A DNA stretch of 64,000 bases from the NCBI RefSeq assembly GCF_024753145.1, contig NZ_JANUGU010000008.1, forward strand, positions 124,001-188,000, in the 5' to 3' direction. Position numbers and translations under genes: made by a program. This document shows positions 39,328-48,584 of the stretch, one piece after another. The notes beneath the pieces are model-generated. The model was not told the DNA's origin, made no database searches, and worked only from the letters and a program-made list of their open reading frames with translations. The DNA comes from Massilia terrae (GTDB lineage Bacteria; Pseudomonadota; Gammaproteobacteria; Burkholderiales; Burkholderiaceae_D). Positions within the stretch are counted from its first letter, which is position 1; every line of letters begins with the position of its first letter.

Positions 39328-39915
39328 ATGGATGAGATCGTCAAACAGGCCATGGCCAAGTGGCCGAATGTGCCGCATTGCTACGACTGGCTCGCGCTCG
39401 ACGCGCGCGGCAGCTGGCGCATGCGCGACGAGGCGGCGCAGCGCGCGAACAGGCCCGGGGACAAGCTGACCAATGCGGCGCTGGTGGGTTTCATCAACCG
39501 CAATTACCAGCGTGGTGCACGGGGCTGCTGGTACTTCCAGAACGGGCCGCAGCGGGTGTACGTGATACTGGAGGCCACGCCGTTCATTGCACGCACCGAT
39601 CCGGTGGCGGGGTTCGTGTTGCATACGGGACAGCCGATGGGGGCGGTGGAGCATGCGTTCATGACCGAAGCCGGGGCCGTGGTCCTGCAAGCGGGCGAGA
39701 CCGTCGCGCAGGTCGATGACCGGGACGTGGCGCAGGTGCTGGGTTTGCTGGAGTGTGAGGGTAAGCCGGCATCGGACGATGCATTGATGGCGTGGCTGGA
39801 TGGCGGCAGCGGCAAGATGGTGCTGCGCTTGGGCGAGCGGCGCGTCTCACTTGACCGCATTGCCAGCAGAGAAGTGGCTTCGCGGTTCGAGTTCGCTAGA
39901 AATCCCGCACCTTAA
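39328..39915 (+). CDS. Conserved betaproteobacterial protein of unknown function
   Basis: This 195-residue cytoplasmic protein has no signal or membrane segment. Its sequence (PNVPHCYDWLALDARGSWRMRD, RGCWYFQNGPQRVYVILEATP) looks like a betaproteobacterial DUF2944-type family, a name I recall but cannot confirm. The start is one base after the YheT-like stop, so the two are coupled. The C-terminal half is Ala/Glu-rich with MVLRLGERRVSLDRI. I see no catalytic motif. Confidence 0.7.
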   Translation: MDEIVKQAMAKWPNVPHCYDWLALDARGSWRMRDEAAQRANRPGDKLTNAALVGFINRNYQRGARGCWYFQNGPQRVYVILEATPFIARTDPVAGFVLHTGQPMGAVEHAFMTEAGAVVLQAGETVAQVDDRDVAQVLGLLECEGKPASDDALMAWLDGGSGKMVLRLGERRVSLDRIASREVASRFEFARNPAP

Positions 39916-39923
39916 CCCAACCA

Positions 39924-39954
39924 ATCGTCGTTCCCGCGTGCGCGGGATCGACGG
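39924..39954. repeat. REP-like palindrome
   Basis: ATCGTCGTTCCCGC-gtg-CGCGGGATCGACGG is a single copy of the family at 22602, located between convergent genes at their 3' ends. Confidence 0.75.
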
Positions 39955-39964
39955 CATCTTATAG

Positions 39965-41572
39965 CTAGAACTTGCTGTCCTTCTTCTCGTCCTTCTCGTC
40001 CTTCTGCTTGGCCTTGATCTCCCGCTCGCGCGCGTCGATCACCGACTGGTCGTAGAACGAGACATCCTTCGCCTTGCGCGCCAGGCCGAGCTGGTCCATG
40101 GCCGCGGGCAGCGCCCCGCTCAGCGCATACGACTCCGCCAGCGCCATGTGCTGCAGGGCGATCTTGCCTTCCCTGGCATAGGTGCGAGCCAGCGTGTCAT
40201 ACAGCTTGGGCTCGGCGCGGTACTGCTGGATCTGGTCGCGCAGGAAACGCGCCGCTTCCTCGTACTTGCCGGCGGCGATCAGCGCCTCCGCGTTTTGATG
40301 CGCAATGGCACGCGACAAGGGGAACTGCTGATAAGCCATGGCCGCGTCCTTCACCGCGCGCTGCACCACCGCGTCCGACTGCCCGGGCGCCAGCTCGATT
40401 TCCAGCTGCAGCCCGGCAAACAGGGGCGCGCCGTCGGAGCCATCGCTTTCGGCCGAGAATACGCCCGGCTTCGGCTTCAGCGCGCCGCGCGCCTTGTCCA
40501 GCCAGTTCTGCGCTCCGGCCAGGTCGCCTTTCTTGAGCGCGAGGAAGGCCATGCCATACTGCGCCGCGATCTGCTCCTGCCGGTTTGGCTGCGTCAGCTG
40601 GCTTTCGAAGAAGGCCTTGTTGTCATCGTTCCCTTTCACACTGCCGTCCTGCAGCACGCGCGCCCGGGCACGGATGATGTGGAAGTCGAGCGAGTCCGGC
40701 CGCGGCTTGTGGTGCGGCGCCGTGCGGATGCGGGCCTGGATATCGGCGATACGCTCCTCGGTCATCGGGTGGCTGCTGAGCCAGGGCGGCGGGTCCGGGT
40801 ACAGGCGGGTAGCGTTCTGCAGGCGCTTGAAGAAGGCGACCATGCCGGACGTGTCGAAGCCGGCCGAGTTCATGATCTGGAAGCCGACCCGGTCGGCCTC
40901 GCGCTCGGCGTCGCGGCTGAAGTTGAGCTGCCGCTGGATCGCCAGCCCCTGTCCACCCAGCGCGATGCCCATCGCCGCGTCCGGGCTGGCCTTGGCCGCC
41001 AGCGCCGCCAGGATCAGCGAGGCCAGCGGAAGCAGCATGTCCTCGCGCTGCTTGCCCAGCTGGCGCGCGATGTGGCGCTGCTGGACGTGGCCGATCTCGT
41101 GCGACATCACGGAGGCCAGTTCCGACTCGTTCTGCGCCGCGATCAGCAGGGCCGAGTGCACGGCGATGAAACCGCCCGGCAGCGCGAAGGCGTTGATCAT
41201 CGGGTCGCGCACGGCGAAGAAGAAGAAATTGAGGTTGGCCTCGCCACGCGCGTCCGGCGCGGCGGCGACCAGCGCGCTGCCGAAATTGTTCAGGTATTCG
41301 AGGGTCGGATCATCGTCGAGGTAGTCCGGGTCGCGCCGGATGTCGTTCATGATCTCTTCGCCCAGCTTGCGCTCCAGGATCGGCGACAGGTCCTCGCGCG
41401 AGGCATCGCCCAGCCGCGGCAGGTTGGTGGTATCGGGCGGCTTGCGGTAGACGTCGGCGCCGCCGCTGGAGGCGACGGCGAACGCAGCTGCCATGGACAG
41501 GCAGACGGCAGTCAGAGCGCGGGGCCACCTGGCCTTTGGCGGCGTCATCGCTGGGACGGGTTTCGATTTCAC
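39965..41572 (-). CDS. M48 family metalloprotease with TPR-like tail (BepA/YfgC type)
   Basis: This 535-residue protein has a signal-like hydrophobic N-terminus (LTAVCLSMAAAFAVASSGGA) and an M48 zinc site HEIGH (H158, E159, H162), followed by READRVGFQIMNSAGF with the third ligand glutamate. The C-terminal half (about 290-520) is helical, resembling TPR repeats. It matches the outer-membrane-quality-control protease BepA of enterobacteria in length and order, and should act in the periplasm on misassembled outer membrane proteins. The C-terminus is highly charged (KQKDEKDEKKDSKF). It diverges from moaC with a 79-bp gap. Confidence 0.92.
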   Translation of the reverse strand: MKSKPVPAMTPPKARWPRALTAVCLSMAAAFAVASSGGADVYRKPPDTTNLPRLGDASREDLSPILERKLGEEIMNDIRRDPDYLDDDPTLEYLNNFGSALVAAAPDARGEANLNFFFFAVRDPMINAFALPGGFIAVHSALLIAAQNESELASVMSHEIGHVQQRHIARQLGKQREDMLLPLASLILAALAAKASPDAAMGIALGGQGLAIQRQLNFSRDAEREADRVGFQIMNSAGFDTSGMVAFFKRLQNATRLYPDPPPWLSSHPMTEERIADIQARIRTAPHHKPRPDSLDFHIIRARARVLQDGSVKGNDDNKAFFESQLTQPNRQEQIAAQYGMAFLALKKGDLAGAQNWLDKARGALKPKPGVFSAESDGSDGAPLFAGLQLEIELAPGQSDAVVQRAVKDAAMAYQQFPLSRAIAHQNAEALIAAGKYEEAARFLRDQIQQYRAEPKLYDTLARTYAREGKIALQHMALAESYALSGALPAAMDQLGLARKAKDVSFYDQSVIDAREREIKAKQKDEKDEKKDSKF

Positions 41573-41651
41573 GGTGCTATCATACCCTCATCGGCGGCCG
41601 TTGAACGGCTGGCCGATATTTTGTTACACAGGCTTATTTTTCCCACAATCG

Positions 41652-42134
41652 ATGACCGCTCCCCTCACCCATTTCGACGCCGCCGGCCAGGCCCACATGG
41701 TCGACGTCGGCGCCAAGGCCGACACGCACCGCACCGCGGTGGCCGCCGGCACCATCCGCATGAAACCGGAGACGCTGGCGCTGATCGTGTCCGGCACTGC
41801 GAAAAAGGGCGACGTGCTGGGCATCGCGCGGATCGCCGCGATCATGGGCGCCAAGCGCACCAGCGACCTGGTGCCGCTGTGCCATCCGCTGCCGATCACC
41901 CGGGTCGCCGTCGATTTCGAGGTGGACCAGGAGGCCAGCGCGGTGCACTGCCGGGCGCAGGTGGAAACGGTGGGCAAGACCGGGGTTGAGATGGAGGCGC
42001 TGACCGCGGTGCAGGTCGGCCTGCTGACGATTTATGACATGTGCAAGGCGGCCGACCGCGGCATGGTCATGACCAATGTGCGCGTGCTGGAAAAGCATGG
42101 CGGCAAGAGCGGCGACTGGACGGCGGCACTCTAG
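41652..42134 (+). CDS. moaC: Cyclic pyranopterin monophosphate synthase MoaC
   Basis: This 160-residue, full-length MoaC shows MVDVGAKADTHRTAVAAGTI, IMGAKRTSDLVPLCHPLPIT, GVEMEALTAVQVGLLTIYDMCKAADRGM and the C-terminal LEKHGGKSGDW. It makes cyclic pyranopterin in molybdenum cofactor synthesis. Other moa genes are not in the window. It is monocistronic, followed by a 101-bp gap and a VOC protein. Confidence 0.95.
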   Translation: MTAPLTHFDAAGQAHMVDVGAKADTHRTAVAAGTIRMKPETLALIVSGTAKKGDVLGIARIAAIMGAKRTSDLVPLCHPLPITRVAVDFEVDQEASAVHCRAQVETVGKTGVEMEALTAVQVGLLTIYDMCKAADRGMVMTNVRVLEKHGGKSGDWTAAL

Positions 42135-42235
42135 CGACGGGGGCGCACGAATGCGGGCCTTGGTCTGACACAGGCTGAGGTACACTCCCCCCTTGTCACA
42201 CCCTGTAGTTCCATCTTTTCCTCGAAAGGAATGCC

Positions 42236-42619
42236 ATGAACAACGTGGTTGGCTGGTTTGAGATTTATGTACAGGACATGGACCGCGCGCGGCGGTTCTA
42301 TGAAACCGTCTTGCAGACGCAACTGACGAACATGCACTCGCCCGACCATAGCGATGGCGGCCCGCTGATGTACGCCTTCCCGGCACAGCAGAATGCCTAT
42401 GGTTCGCCCGGTGCCTTGGTGAAGATGGAAGGCTTTGTCCCTGGGGGGAACGGCGTGCTGGTCTACTTCATCACGGACGATTGCGCTGCCGCGGCTGCGA
42501 GGGCGGCATCCAGCGGTGGCAAGATCTTCAAGGACAAGTTCTCGATCGGCGAATATGGCTTTATCGCATTGGTCAACGACACCGAAGGGAACATGGTCGG
42601 CCTGCACTCGATGACCTGA
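42236..42619 (+). CDS. VOC family (glyoxalase-like) protein
   Basis: This 127-residue protein has the beta-alpha-beta-beta-beta fold of VOC: VVGWFEIYVQDMDRARRFYETVL, and a second half with ALVNDTEGNMVGLHS. Metal ligands are partly visible (H and E in the last strand). Substrate and role are unknown. The ATG at 42236 has GAAAGGA just upstream. A strong terminator follows the gene. Confidence 0.88.
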   Translation: MNNVVGWFEIYVQDMDRARRFYETVLQTQLTNMHSPDHSDGGPLMYAFPAQQNAYGSPGALVKMEGFVPGGNGVLVYFITDDCAAAAARAASSGGKIFKDKFSIGEYGFIALVNDTEGNMVGLHSMT

Positions 42620-42640
42620 GTCTCCGCTCGCCACCAGCGA

Positions 42641-42669
42641 TGCCCCGCGCCAGGCGGGGCATTTTTTTT
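42641..42669 (+). terminator. Terminator after the VOC gene
   Basis: TGCCCCGC (42641-42648) and GCGGGGCA (42654-42661) pair across a 5-base loop, and TTTTTTTTG follows. Confidence 0.9.
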
Positions 42670-42857
42670 GTCTTCCACCGGCTCCGTCGAGCCCGCAATC
42701 CGCAAAGCCAACCTCAGCGCTTGATCCCGCGCAGGCTCAGCCTTCGCGCAATGAACCGCATCAGTATCCCCCTCTCAAATGCTTGCGCTGAATTGAACAG
42801 CATGCATGCATTCGTCGGCGCTTTTCCCAACCCATGAAGAACAAGAAGGAAGACGCG

Positions 42858-44306
42858 ATGAATATGCTGAGTCGTTTGGCATCGGATGCCCGCGCCGGGA
42901 TGCTGTCCTGTTGCGCCATGTTTGCCTTGCTGGCCGCCTGCGGGGGTTCGCCGCCGCCGGCGTCACCGTCGGCTACCCAATTGGCGGCCTCGGAAACAAC
43001 GCAGGCCCCGGTTGTGGCGCCGGCCGCGCTGTCCGACCAGATCACCGGTCTGTACTGGTGGCTGCTGGGGCGCCAGCCGGACCAGGTCGGATTGCAGTTC
43101 TGGCAGCAGAGCGGGCTTTCCGCGGACCAGATCGCTTCGGCAATGAAAGGCAGCGATGAACTGCAGCGGCTGCACGACTGGGAAAGCATCGGCAGCGCCA
43201 CCCTCAACAAGGTCTGGGTCGATGCGGCGGCCACCGGCAACCGCGAGGATGGCAGCACGGCCTATCCGTACAAGACGCTGGCGGCGGCCGCCCGCGCCGT
43301 GAAGGCGGCCAGCACCACCGTCTACGTGAAGCCCGGCAACTACGAAGGCGGCTTCACCACCACCGCCAACGGCAACGCAACGGCGGCGGGCGGCGCCGAC
43401 GGCAACATCTACTGGATCTCGACCGTGCGCTGGGGTGCGCGCATCGTTCCGCCCTCATCGGCCAGCCGCCAGTTCGACGATACGACCGCGTGGACCAATA
43501 GCGGCGACTTCGTGCAGATCGTGGGCTTCGAAGTGGACGGCACGAAGTCCGCGGACAAGGCCTACGACACCTGGCGCCAGGGGATTTACACGAGTGGCGG
43601 CCACAGCGTGGTGCGCGACAACTACGTGCACGACATCGCGCGCTGGTCGTCGTGCAGCAGCGGCGCGGGCGGCGCCGCCATCAACATCGACGCTTCGCCC
43701 AGCGGCGGCCTGAGCGATGCGATCGGCAACTGGGTACGCGACATCGGCCAATCCGGCAGCAACTGCAACCGCTTCCAGGGCATCTATGTCAGCAGTTCCG
43801 GCAGCGTGATCAATAACGTGGTGTATCGCGCGAACATGGGCGCGGCGATTCACTTGTATCACGAGGCAACGGCCGTGAAGGTCATCAACAACACGGTCGC
43901 GAGCTCCAACGTCGGCATCGTGGTCGGCACCGGCGAATACCGCGGCAAGCCGGTCGAGCACAAGGACTCGCTCATCTACAACAACATCGCCTACGACAAC
44001 TACATTGGCATCGAGGAATACGTCGGGCGCGGCGGCATCATGGGCGTCAATTCTTACAAGAACAACCTGGTAACGGCCAATACCCGCGACTGGGACAAGA
44101 TGCGCAACACTGCCACGGGTACCCGCAGCGGCGATCCTGGTTTCGTGCAGTACAAGAAGGATTTGCTGCTGCCGAACTTCCACCTGTCCGTCAACTCGGC
44201 CGCGGACGCCGCTGGCACGGCGAGCAGCGCCCAAGCAACCGATTTCGACGGCCGTGCGCGTGCCGCCAACGCCAACAGCATCGGCGCCTATGAGTACGTC
44301 CGCTAG
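42858..44306 (+). CDS. Secreted right-handed beta-helix lipoprotein with DUF4214-like N-terminus
   Basis: This 482-residue protein has a lipoprotein-like signal (AMFALLAACGG), a Pro/Ser-rich linker, and a short DUF4214-like segment (ITGLYWWLLGRQPDQVGLQFWQQSGL). A parallel beta-helix then runs from about residue 130, with repeating asparagine-rich turns (GNYEGGF, VINNTVASSNVGIVVG, YNNIAYDNYIGIEEY) as in pectate-lyase-like proteins. It may bind or cut a polysaccharide. The ATG 42858 is favoured because AAGGAAG lies 7 bp upstream. An ATG eight codons earlier has none. Confidence 0.8.
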   Translation: MNMLSRLASDARAGMLSCCAMFALLAACGGSPPPASPSATQLAASETTQAPVVAPAALSDQITGLYWWLLGRQPDQVGLQFWQQSGLSADQIASAMKGSDELQRLHDWESIGSATLNKVWVDAAATGNREDGSTAYPYKTLAAAARAVKAASTTVYVKPGNYEGGFTTTANGNATAAGGADGNIYWISTVRWGARIVPPSSASRQFDDTTAWTNSGDFVQIVGFEVDGTKSADKAYDTWRQGIYTSGGHSVVRDNYVHDIARWSSCSSGAGGAAINIDASPSGGLSDAIGNWVRDIGQSGSNCNRFQGIYVSSSGSVINNVVYRANMGAAIHLYHEATAVKVINNTVASSNVGIVVGTGEYRGKPVEHKDSLIYNNIAYDNYIGIEEYVGRGGIMGVNSYKNNLVTANTRDWDKMRNTATGTRSGDPGFVQYKKDLLLPNFHLSVNSAADAAGTASSAQATDFDGRARAANANSIGAYEYVR

Positions 44307-44310
44307 GCCG

Positions 44311-44796
44311 TCAGCGGTGCAAGGGCTTCAGGTCGGCAGTGTCGACCAGATCGTAGCGGCGGCCTTCGGTTCCGTTGAACATGTACAGGCGCTTGCCTTG
44401 GCGCGGGAAATCGCACACATCCACCGGCGGCCGGTTGCCGCCGACGAGATAGACCAGCTCGTCCGTGCCGGTATTGGTCATCGCGTGCGCCGGGCCGTTG
44501 GCAGGGAAGCCGATGAAATCCCCGGCGCCGACCGGATGGTCGTTGCCATCCATCGAGACGACGCCCTGCCCGCTCAGCACGAAGATGAATTCGTCGGCGC
44601 AGGCGTGTCGGTGCAGTTCGGTGCTGGTGCCGCCCGGCTCGATCACATTGATGTGGACGCCCAACTGGGTCAGCCCGGTGGCGTCCCCCAGTGAACTGGT
44701 CCGGCGCCGCGCCGCCGGATTGACTGGATGGGGCACCGCGGCGTTGCCTTTCGCCTGGTCAACGCCCTGATGCACGATATGCTTCGATTCGCTCAT
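44311..44796 (-). CDS. Cupin domain protein
   Basis: This 161-residue protein has one cupin barrel. Motif 1 is GGTSTELHRHACADEFIFVLSGQG, and motif 2 is GDFIGFPANGPAHAMTN with its His. His and Glu residues could bind a metal. Its role is unknown; such stand-alone cupins include isomerases and sensors. The ATG at 44796 follows GAGGAG by 6 bp. A longer start at 44826 has no such site. It converges with the beta-helix lipoprotein, with only 4 bp between stops. Confidence 0.85.
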   Translation of the reverse strand: MSESKHIVHQGVDQAKGNAAVPHPVNPAARRRTSSLGDATGLTQLGVHINVIEPGGTSTELHRHACADEFIFVLSGQGVVSMDGNDHPVGAGDFIGFPANGPAHAMTNTGTDELVYLVGGNRPPVDVCDFPRQGKRLYMFNGTEGRRYDLVDTADLKPLHR

Positions 44797-44910
44797 CGCG
44801 TTCTCCTCGTTACTCCTATTTAGCATAGCGCGGCTTGACGTGGCGCGTGATACATTGCTGACCTTGCACCGCCCAGCCCGGTGCGTTTGGACAATTATCG
44901 AGGGGATCGA

Positions 44911-46962
44911 ATGAGACTACGTTTGCTCGCGCTCGCCGCCACGCTGGCGGCTACCGGCGCGATGGCCGCGCCGCGCGGCTTCACGGTGGAAGACCTGGTC
45001 AGCATGGAACGGGTCGGCAGCCCGGCGGTGTCGCCGGACGGCACACGCGTGGTGTACACCGTGCGCACGACCGACCTGGCCAAGAACCGCGGCCACACCG
45101 ACTTGTGGATGGTCGACCTGCGGGCCGCCAACCCGGCGCCGGTGCGCCTGACCAACCACAGCGCAAGCAGCAGCGATCCGGAGTGGTCGCCGTCGGGTGA
45201 CGCCATTTACTTCCTGTCGGCCCGCTCCGGTTCGTCGCAGATCTGGCGCCTGCCGCTGAGTGGCGGCGAAGCGTCGATGGTCACCAGCACGCCGGTCGAC
45301 ATCGACAACTTCCGCCTGTCGCCGCGCGGCGACCGGGTGCTGATGAGCATGTCGGTGTACCGCGACTGCGCCGACCTCGCCTGCACCAAGGCGCGCGATG
45401 ACGACAAGGGCAAGAACAAGGCTTCCGGCCGCGTCTACGATCACTTGTTCGTCCGCCACTGGGATACCTGGGCGGACAGCAAGAATTCAGTGCTGTACTC
45501 GGCGCCGATCGACGCCACCGGCCACATCAGCGCGCAGCCGGTCAACCTGTCCGGCACGCTGGATGGCGATGTGCCGTCCAAGCCGTTCGGCGACCATGAC
45601 GAGTATCGTTTCAGCCCGGACGGCAAGACCGTGTTGTTCTCGGCGCGCGTGGGTGCGAAGACCGAGGCGTGGTCGACCAATTTCGACCTGTACTCGATCC
45701 CGGCAGTGGGCGGCGAGGCGCCGCGCAACCTGACCGCGGACAACCAGGCCTGGGACACCAAGGGCGTCTATTCGCCGGATGGCCGCAGCATCGCCTACCT
45801 GGCCATGACCCGTCCGGGCTTCGAGGCCGACCGCTTCCACATCGTCTTGATGGACGCCGCCACCGGGGCGAAGCGCCATGTGGCCGACAGCTGGGACCGC
45901 TCGCCGGGCAGCATGCAGTGGAGCAGCGATGGCAAGTCGCTGATCGTGGACGCGGAAGACATCGGCAACCACAAGCTGTTCGCGATCGACGTCGCCAACG
46001 GCAAGGTGACCGCGCTGACCGACAAGGGTTCGATCGGCGGGTTTGACGTGCGCCACAACACCATCGCTTATACCCAGTCGAACCTGGCGTCGGGCGCGCA
46101 GCTGTTCGAGATGAAGCTGGGAGGCAAGCCGCGCCAGCTGACCACGCAGAACGCGGCGCAGCTGGCCGATGTGCGCTGGGGTGAGTATGAGCAGTTCTCC
46201 TTCGCCGGCGCGGGCGGCGATACGGTGCATGGTTATGTGATGAAGCCATGGAACGCAGCGCCGGGCCAGAAGTATCCGATCGCCTTCCTGGTGCATGGCG
46301 GGCCGCAGGGAAGCTTCGGCAATGGCTGGAGCTATCGCTGGAATCCGCAGACCTATGCGGGCGCTGGTTATGCGGTCGTGTTCATCGACTTCCACGGGTC
46401 GACCGGCTACGGGCAGAAGTTCACCGACGCGATCAGCGGGGACTGGGGCGGCAAGCCGCTGGAAGACCTGCAGAAGGGCCTGGCCGCCGCGGTGGCGAAG
46501 TATCCGTGGTTGGACCGCGAGAGGAGCTGCGCACTGGGCGCGTCCTATGGCGGCTATATGATGAACTGGATCGAGGGCAACTGGTCCGACGGCTTCAAGT
46601 GCATCGTCAACCATGACGGTGTGTTCGATGCGCGTGGCATGGCGTATTCGACCGAAGAGCAGTGGTTCACCGACTGGGAAAACGGCGGCGCCTACTTCGC
46701 CGTGCCGCAGAATCACGAGCGCTTCAATCCGGTCAATTTCGTGAACAACTGGAAGACGCCGATGCTGGTCGTGCAAGGGGATATGGACTTCCGTATTCCG
46801 ACCGCGCAGGGGCTGTCGACGTTCACGGCGCTGCAGCGGCGCGGGATCGAGAGCAAGTTCCTGTTCTTCCCGGATGAGAACCACTGGGTGCTCAAGCCGG
46901 CCAATTCACTGCTGTGGCATCACACGGTGCTGGGGTGGTTGGACCAGCACCTGAAGCAGTAA
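44911..46962 (+). CDS. Secreted S9 family prolyl oligopeptidase/dipeptidyl peptidase
   Basis: This 683-residue protein has a signal peptide (1-19, AATGAMAA). An N-terminal beta-propeller is made of SPDG/SPSG repeats (VSPDGTRVVYTV, WSPSGDAIYFLS, FSPDGKTVLFSA, YSPDGRSIAYLA). The C-terminal alpha/beta-hydrolase domain carries nucleophile Ser545 in GASYGGYMMNW, then GDMDFRIPTAQ and ENHWVLKP for the acid and base. It should cleave dipeptides or short peptides in the periplasm. The ATG 44911 has GAGGGG 5-10 bp upstream, and a strong terminator follows the stop. Confidence 0.93.
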   Translation: MRLRLLALAATLAATGAMAAPRGFTVEDLVSMERVGSPAVSPDGTRVVYTVRTTDLAKNRGHTDLWMVDLRAANPAPVRLTNHSASSSDPEWSPSGDAIYFLSARSGSSQIWRLPLSGGEASMVTSTPVDIDNFRLSPRGDRVLMSMSVYRDCADLACTKARDDDKGKNKASGRVYDHLFVRHWDTWADSKNSVLYSAPIDATGHISAQPVNLSGTLDGDVPSKPFGDHDEYRFSPDGKTVLFSARVGAKTEAWSTNFDLYSIPAVGGEAPRNLTADNQAWDTKGVYSPDGRSIAYLAMTRPGFEADRFHIVLMDAATGAKRHVADSWDRSPGSMQWSSDGKSLIVDAEDIGNHKLFAIDVANGKVTALTDKGSIGGFDVRHNTIAYTQSNLASGAQLFEMKLGGKPRQLTTQNAAQLADVRWGEYEQFSFAGAGGDTVHGYVMKPWNAAPGQKYPIAFLVHGGPQGSFGNGWSYRWNPQTYAGAGYAVVFIDFHGSTGYGQKFTDAISGDWGGKPLEDLQKGLAAAVAKYPWLDRERSCALGASYGGYMMNWIEGNWSDGFKCIVNHDGVFDARGMAYSTEEQWFTDWENGGAYFAVPQNHERFNPVNFVNNWKTPMLVVQGDMDFRIPTAQGLSTFTALQRRGIESKFLFFPDENHWVLKPANSLLWHHTVLGWLDQHLKQ

Positions 46963-46977
46963 GCACTCGCTTCAAGC

Positions 46978-47012
46978 AAAAAGCCTGCTCACTTCGAGCA
47001 GGCTTTTTGTTT
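46978..47012. terminator. Bidirectional terminator
   Basis: AAAAAGCCTGCTC (46978-46990) and GAGCAGGCTTTTT (46996-47008) form a perfect stem with a 5-base loop. It ends the S9 peptidase gene and, on the other strand, the O-ligase gene, whose stop lies at 47012. Confidence 0.92.
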
Positions 47013-48472
47013 CAGAAATAGCCTGCACGCCACAAACGAGGCCACCACTCCACCGTCCCGTTCGCCGCAATTTCGGCCGCCGTCGGCTCGGCGTCGGTGG
47101 CTTTGTCGACGAATTGAGGAGCGATCACGTAGGCCAAGGTGAGCGCAGCCGCGATGACGACCAAAGGGCTCACGAGTTTCACCATTCCCGAAGGCGAGGG
47201 TCTCGCCACCATATTGAACGACCAGGTCCAGCCAGTCGCGCAGGCGATATAAAGGACAATCATCAGCTGGCTCTGCGGCATTACGATGCTGCCGGACACT
47301 GACGCATCGATCAGCAAAGCAGCGCCGATCAGGAGCCACGCCGACAGGAAATTCTGGTTGAGAGTGTCTGTCGCGGCAATGCTCGTGCGCCTGCGCCACA
47401 AGCCACGGAAGGAGAAGAACAATGCGATGGAAAATGCCAGCAACGCAGGAAGCCCCCACTCCGCCGCAATTTGGACCATCCAGTCATGCGGGTGGGCAGC
47501 CCCTGCGCGTTCATGCGCAAAGTGCAGCGGACCGACACCAAGCATCGGATGGGCCGTGATAAGTTCGAATGCATGCTTCCACAAGAACGTGCGTCCACTG
47601 GATGGATTTGCCATCGTTCTTGCCAGCATTGCGCCAGCTTCGCCAAACGGTGCACGTCCCATCATCATGGGCGCAAGCACAAAGCCGAGTACGTAGACAA
47701 TCGCGCCGATTACACAGCTGAGGATCAGCACGCGCAGAAAGGGCCACGCGGCGCGGCGGCGCAAGATGAAAGTAATTAGAGTCGCTGCAATCAGGCCGAC
47801 CTCGGTGCCACGGCCGCCAGTGGCGAACAGCACGGACCACCAAACCGCGAGCGTCGTCATCCACAATGCACGCAGACGCGACACAGCGGGCGTCAGCGTG
47901 TAGAGCAGCACCAGTAAAGGCAGCGCGATCGTTTGCACATGGTTTAAATGACGAATGTTCGAGAAACCCGGCGTGAAATCGCCCGAGTCCGGGATGGCAG
48001 TGAGTAACCACACCGAAACGTAAATGCAAACGATCTTCAATGCATACAGTGCAGCCACAGCGCCGAATGCGTGCAGGACGTGGCTCAGCGAACCACGCTC
48101 TTGTGCAAGGGCGTCGCTAATGGCGAGCCCGCTGAGCAAAAGCAGGAACAGGCTGGTGACTTCGTAGAGCGAATGTCGCGGTGAAAATGCAAAGACTCCG
48201 GATAGGAGGCCAAGTGCGAAGAAAACTGACAATGTGCCGCGAACTCGCGCGTCAGTGCGGTCCCACAGGGAAGGGGATCGATAAGCCAGCGCGCACCCGC
48301 CAGCAAACAACAGAATAAGCTCGATCACGCGCTGGCGGTCATGGCCACCGGTCTGCATGAAGTTCAAGCAAATTGCCAATACCAAACCGTATGCATACGG
48401 TAGGCCTTGCACGCGCACAGTTGCAAATGCGTTCGTTGGCGCGCTAACCGGTATCTCGCTCAATCGTTCCAC
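47012..48472 (-). CDS. O-antigen ligase/pilin O-oligosaccharyltransferase-like membrane protein
   Basis: This 486-residue protein has about eleven to twelve transmembrane helices and a long periplasmic loop. The loop and the helix after it carry the Wzy_C/O-antigen-ligase signature: SSGRTFLWKHAFELITAHPMLGVGPLHF and AHPHDWMVQIAAEWGLPALLA, with a His in the conserved position. The family transfers lipid-linked sugar to lipid A or to pilin. It lies 112 bp downstream of the type IV pilin gene, on the same strand, as PilO/TfpO does in Pseudomonas. I favour pilin glycosylation, but a lipid A O-antigen ligase cannot be excluded. GC is lower than in the neighbours. Confidence 0.78.
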   Translation of the reverse strand: MERLSEIPVSAPTNAFATVRVQGLPYAYGLVLAICLNFMQTGGHDRQRVIELILLFAGGCALAYRSPSLWDRTDARVRGTLSVFFALGLLSGVFAFSPRHSLYEVTSLFLLLLSGLAISDALAQERGSLSHVLHAFGAVAALYALKIVCIYVSVWLLTAIPDSGDFTPGFSNIRHLNHVQTIALPLLVLLYTLTPAVSRLRALWMTTLAVWWSVLFATGGRGTEVGLIAATLITFILRRRAAWPFLRVLILSCVIGAIVYVLGFVLAPMMMGRAPFGEAGAMLARTMANPSSGRTFLWKHAFELITAHPMLGVGPLHFAHERAGAAHPHDWMVQIAAEWGLPALLAFSIALFFSFRGLWRRRTSIAATDTLNQNFLSAWLLIGAALLIDASVSGSIVMPQSQLMIVLYIACATGWTWSFNMVARPSPSGMVKLVSPLVVIAAALTLAYVIAPQFVDKATDAEPTAAEIAANGTVEWWPRLWRAGYF

Positions 48473-48516
48473 TGCCTTGCTCCAGATGTCGCGGCGCGTT
48501 TCAGGCCGCCAATGAA

Positions 48517-48548
48517 AAATGCCGCCCGGCCTACGCGGAGCGGCATTT
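48517..48548 (-). terminator. Terminator after pilA
   Basis: AAATGCCGC (48517-48525) and GCGGCATTT (48540-48548) pair across a 14-base loop. Read on the minus strand a T-run follows. It would partly insulate pilA from the ligase gene. Confidence 0.72.
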
Positions 48549-48584
48549 CTTGGGGTCGAGCGACCGTAAGCTCAGACGACTTGA

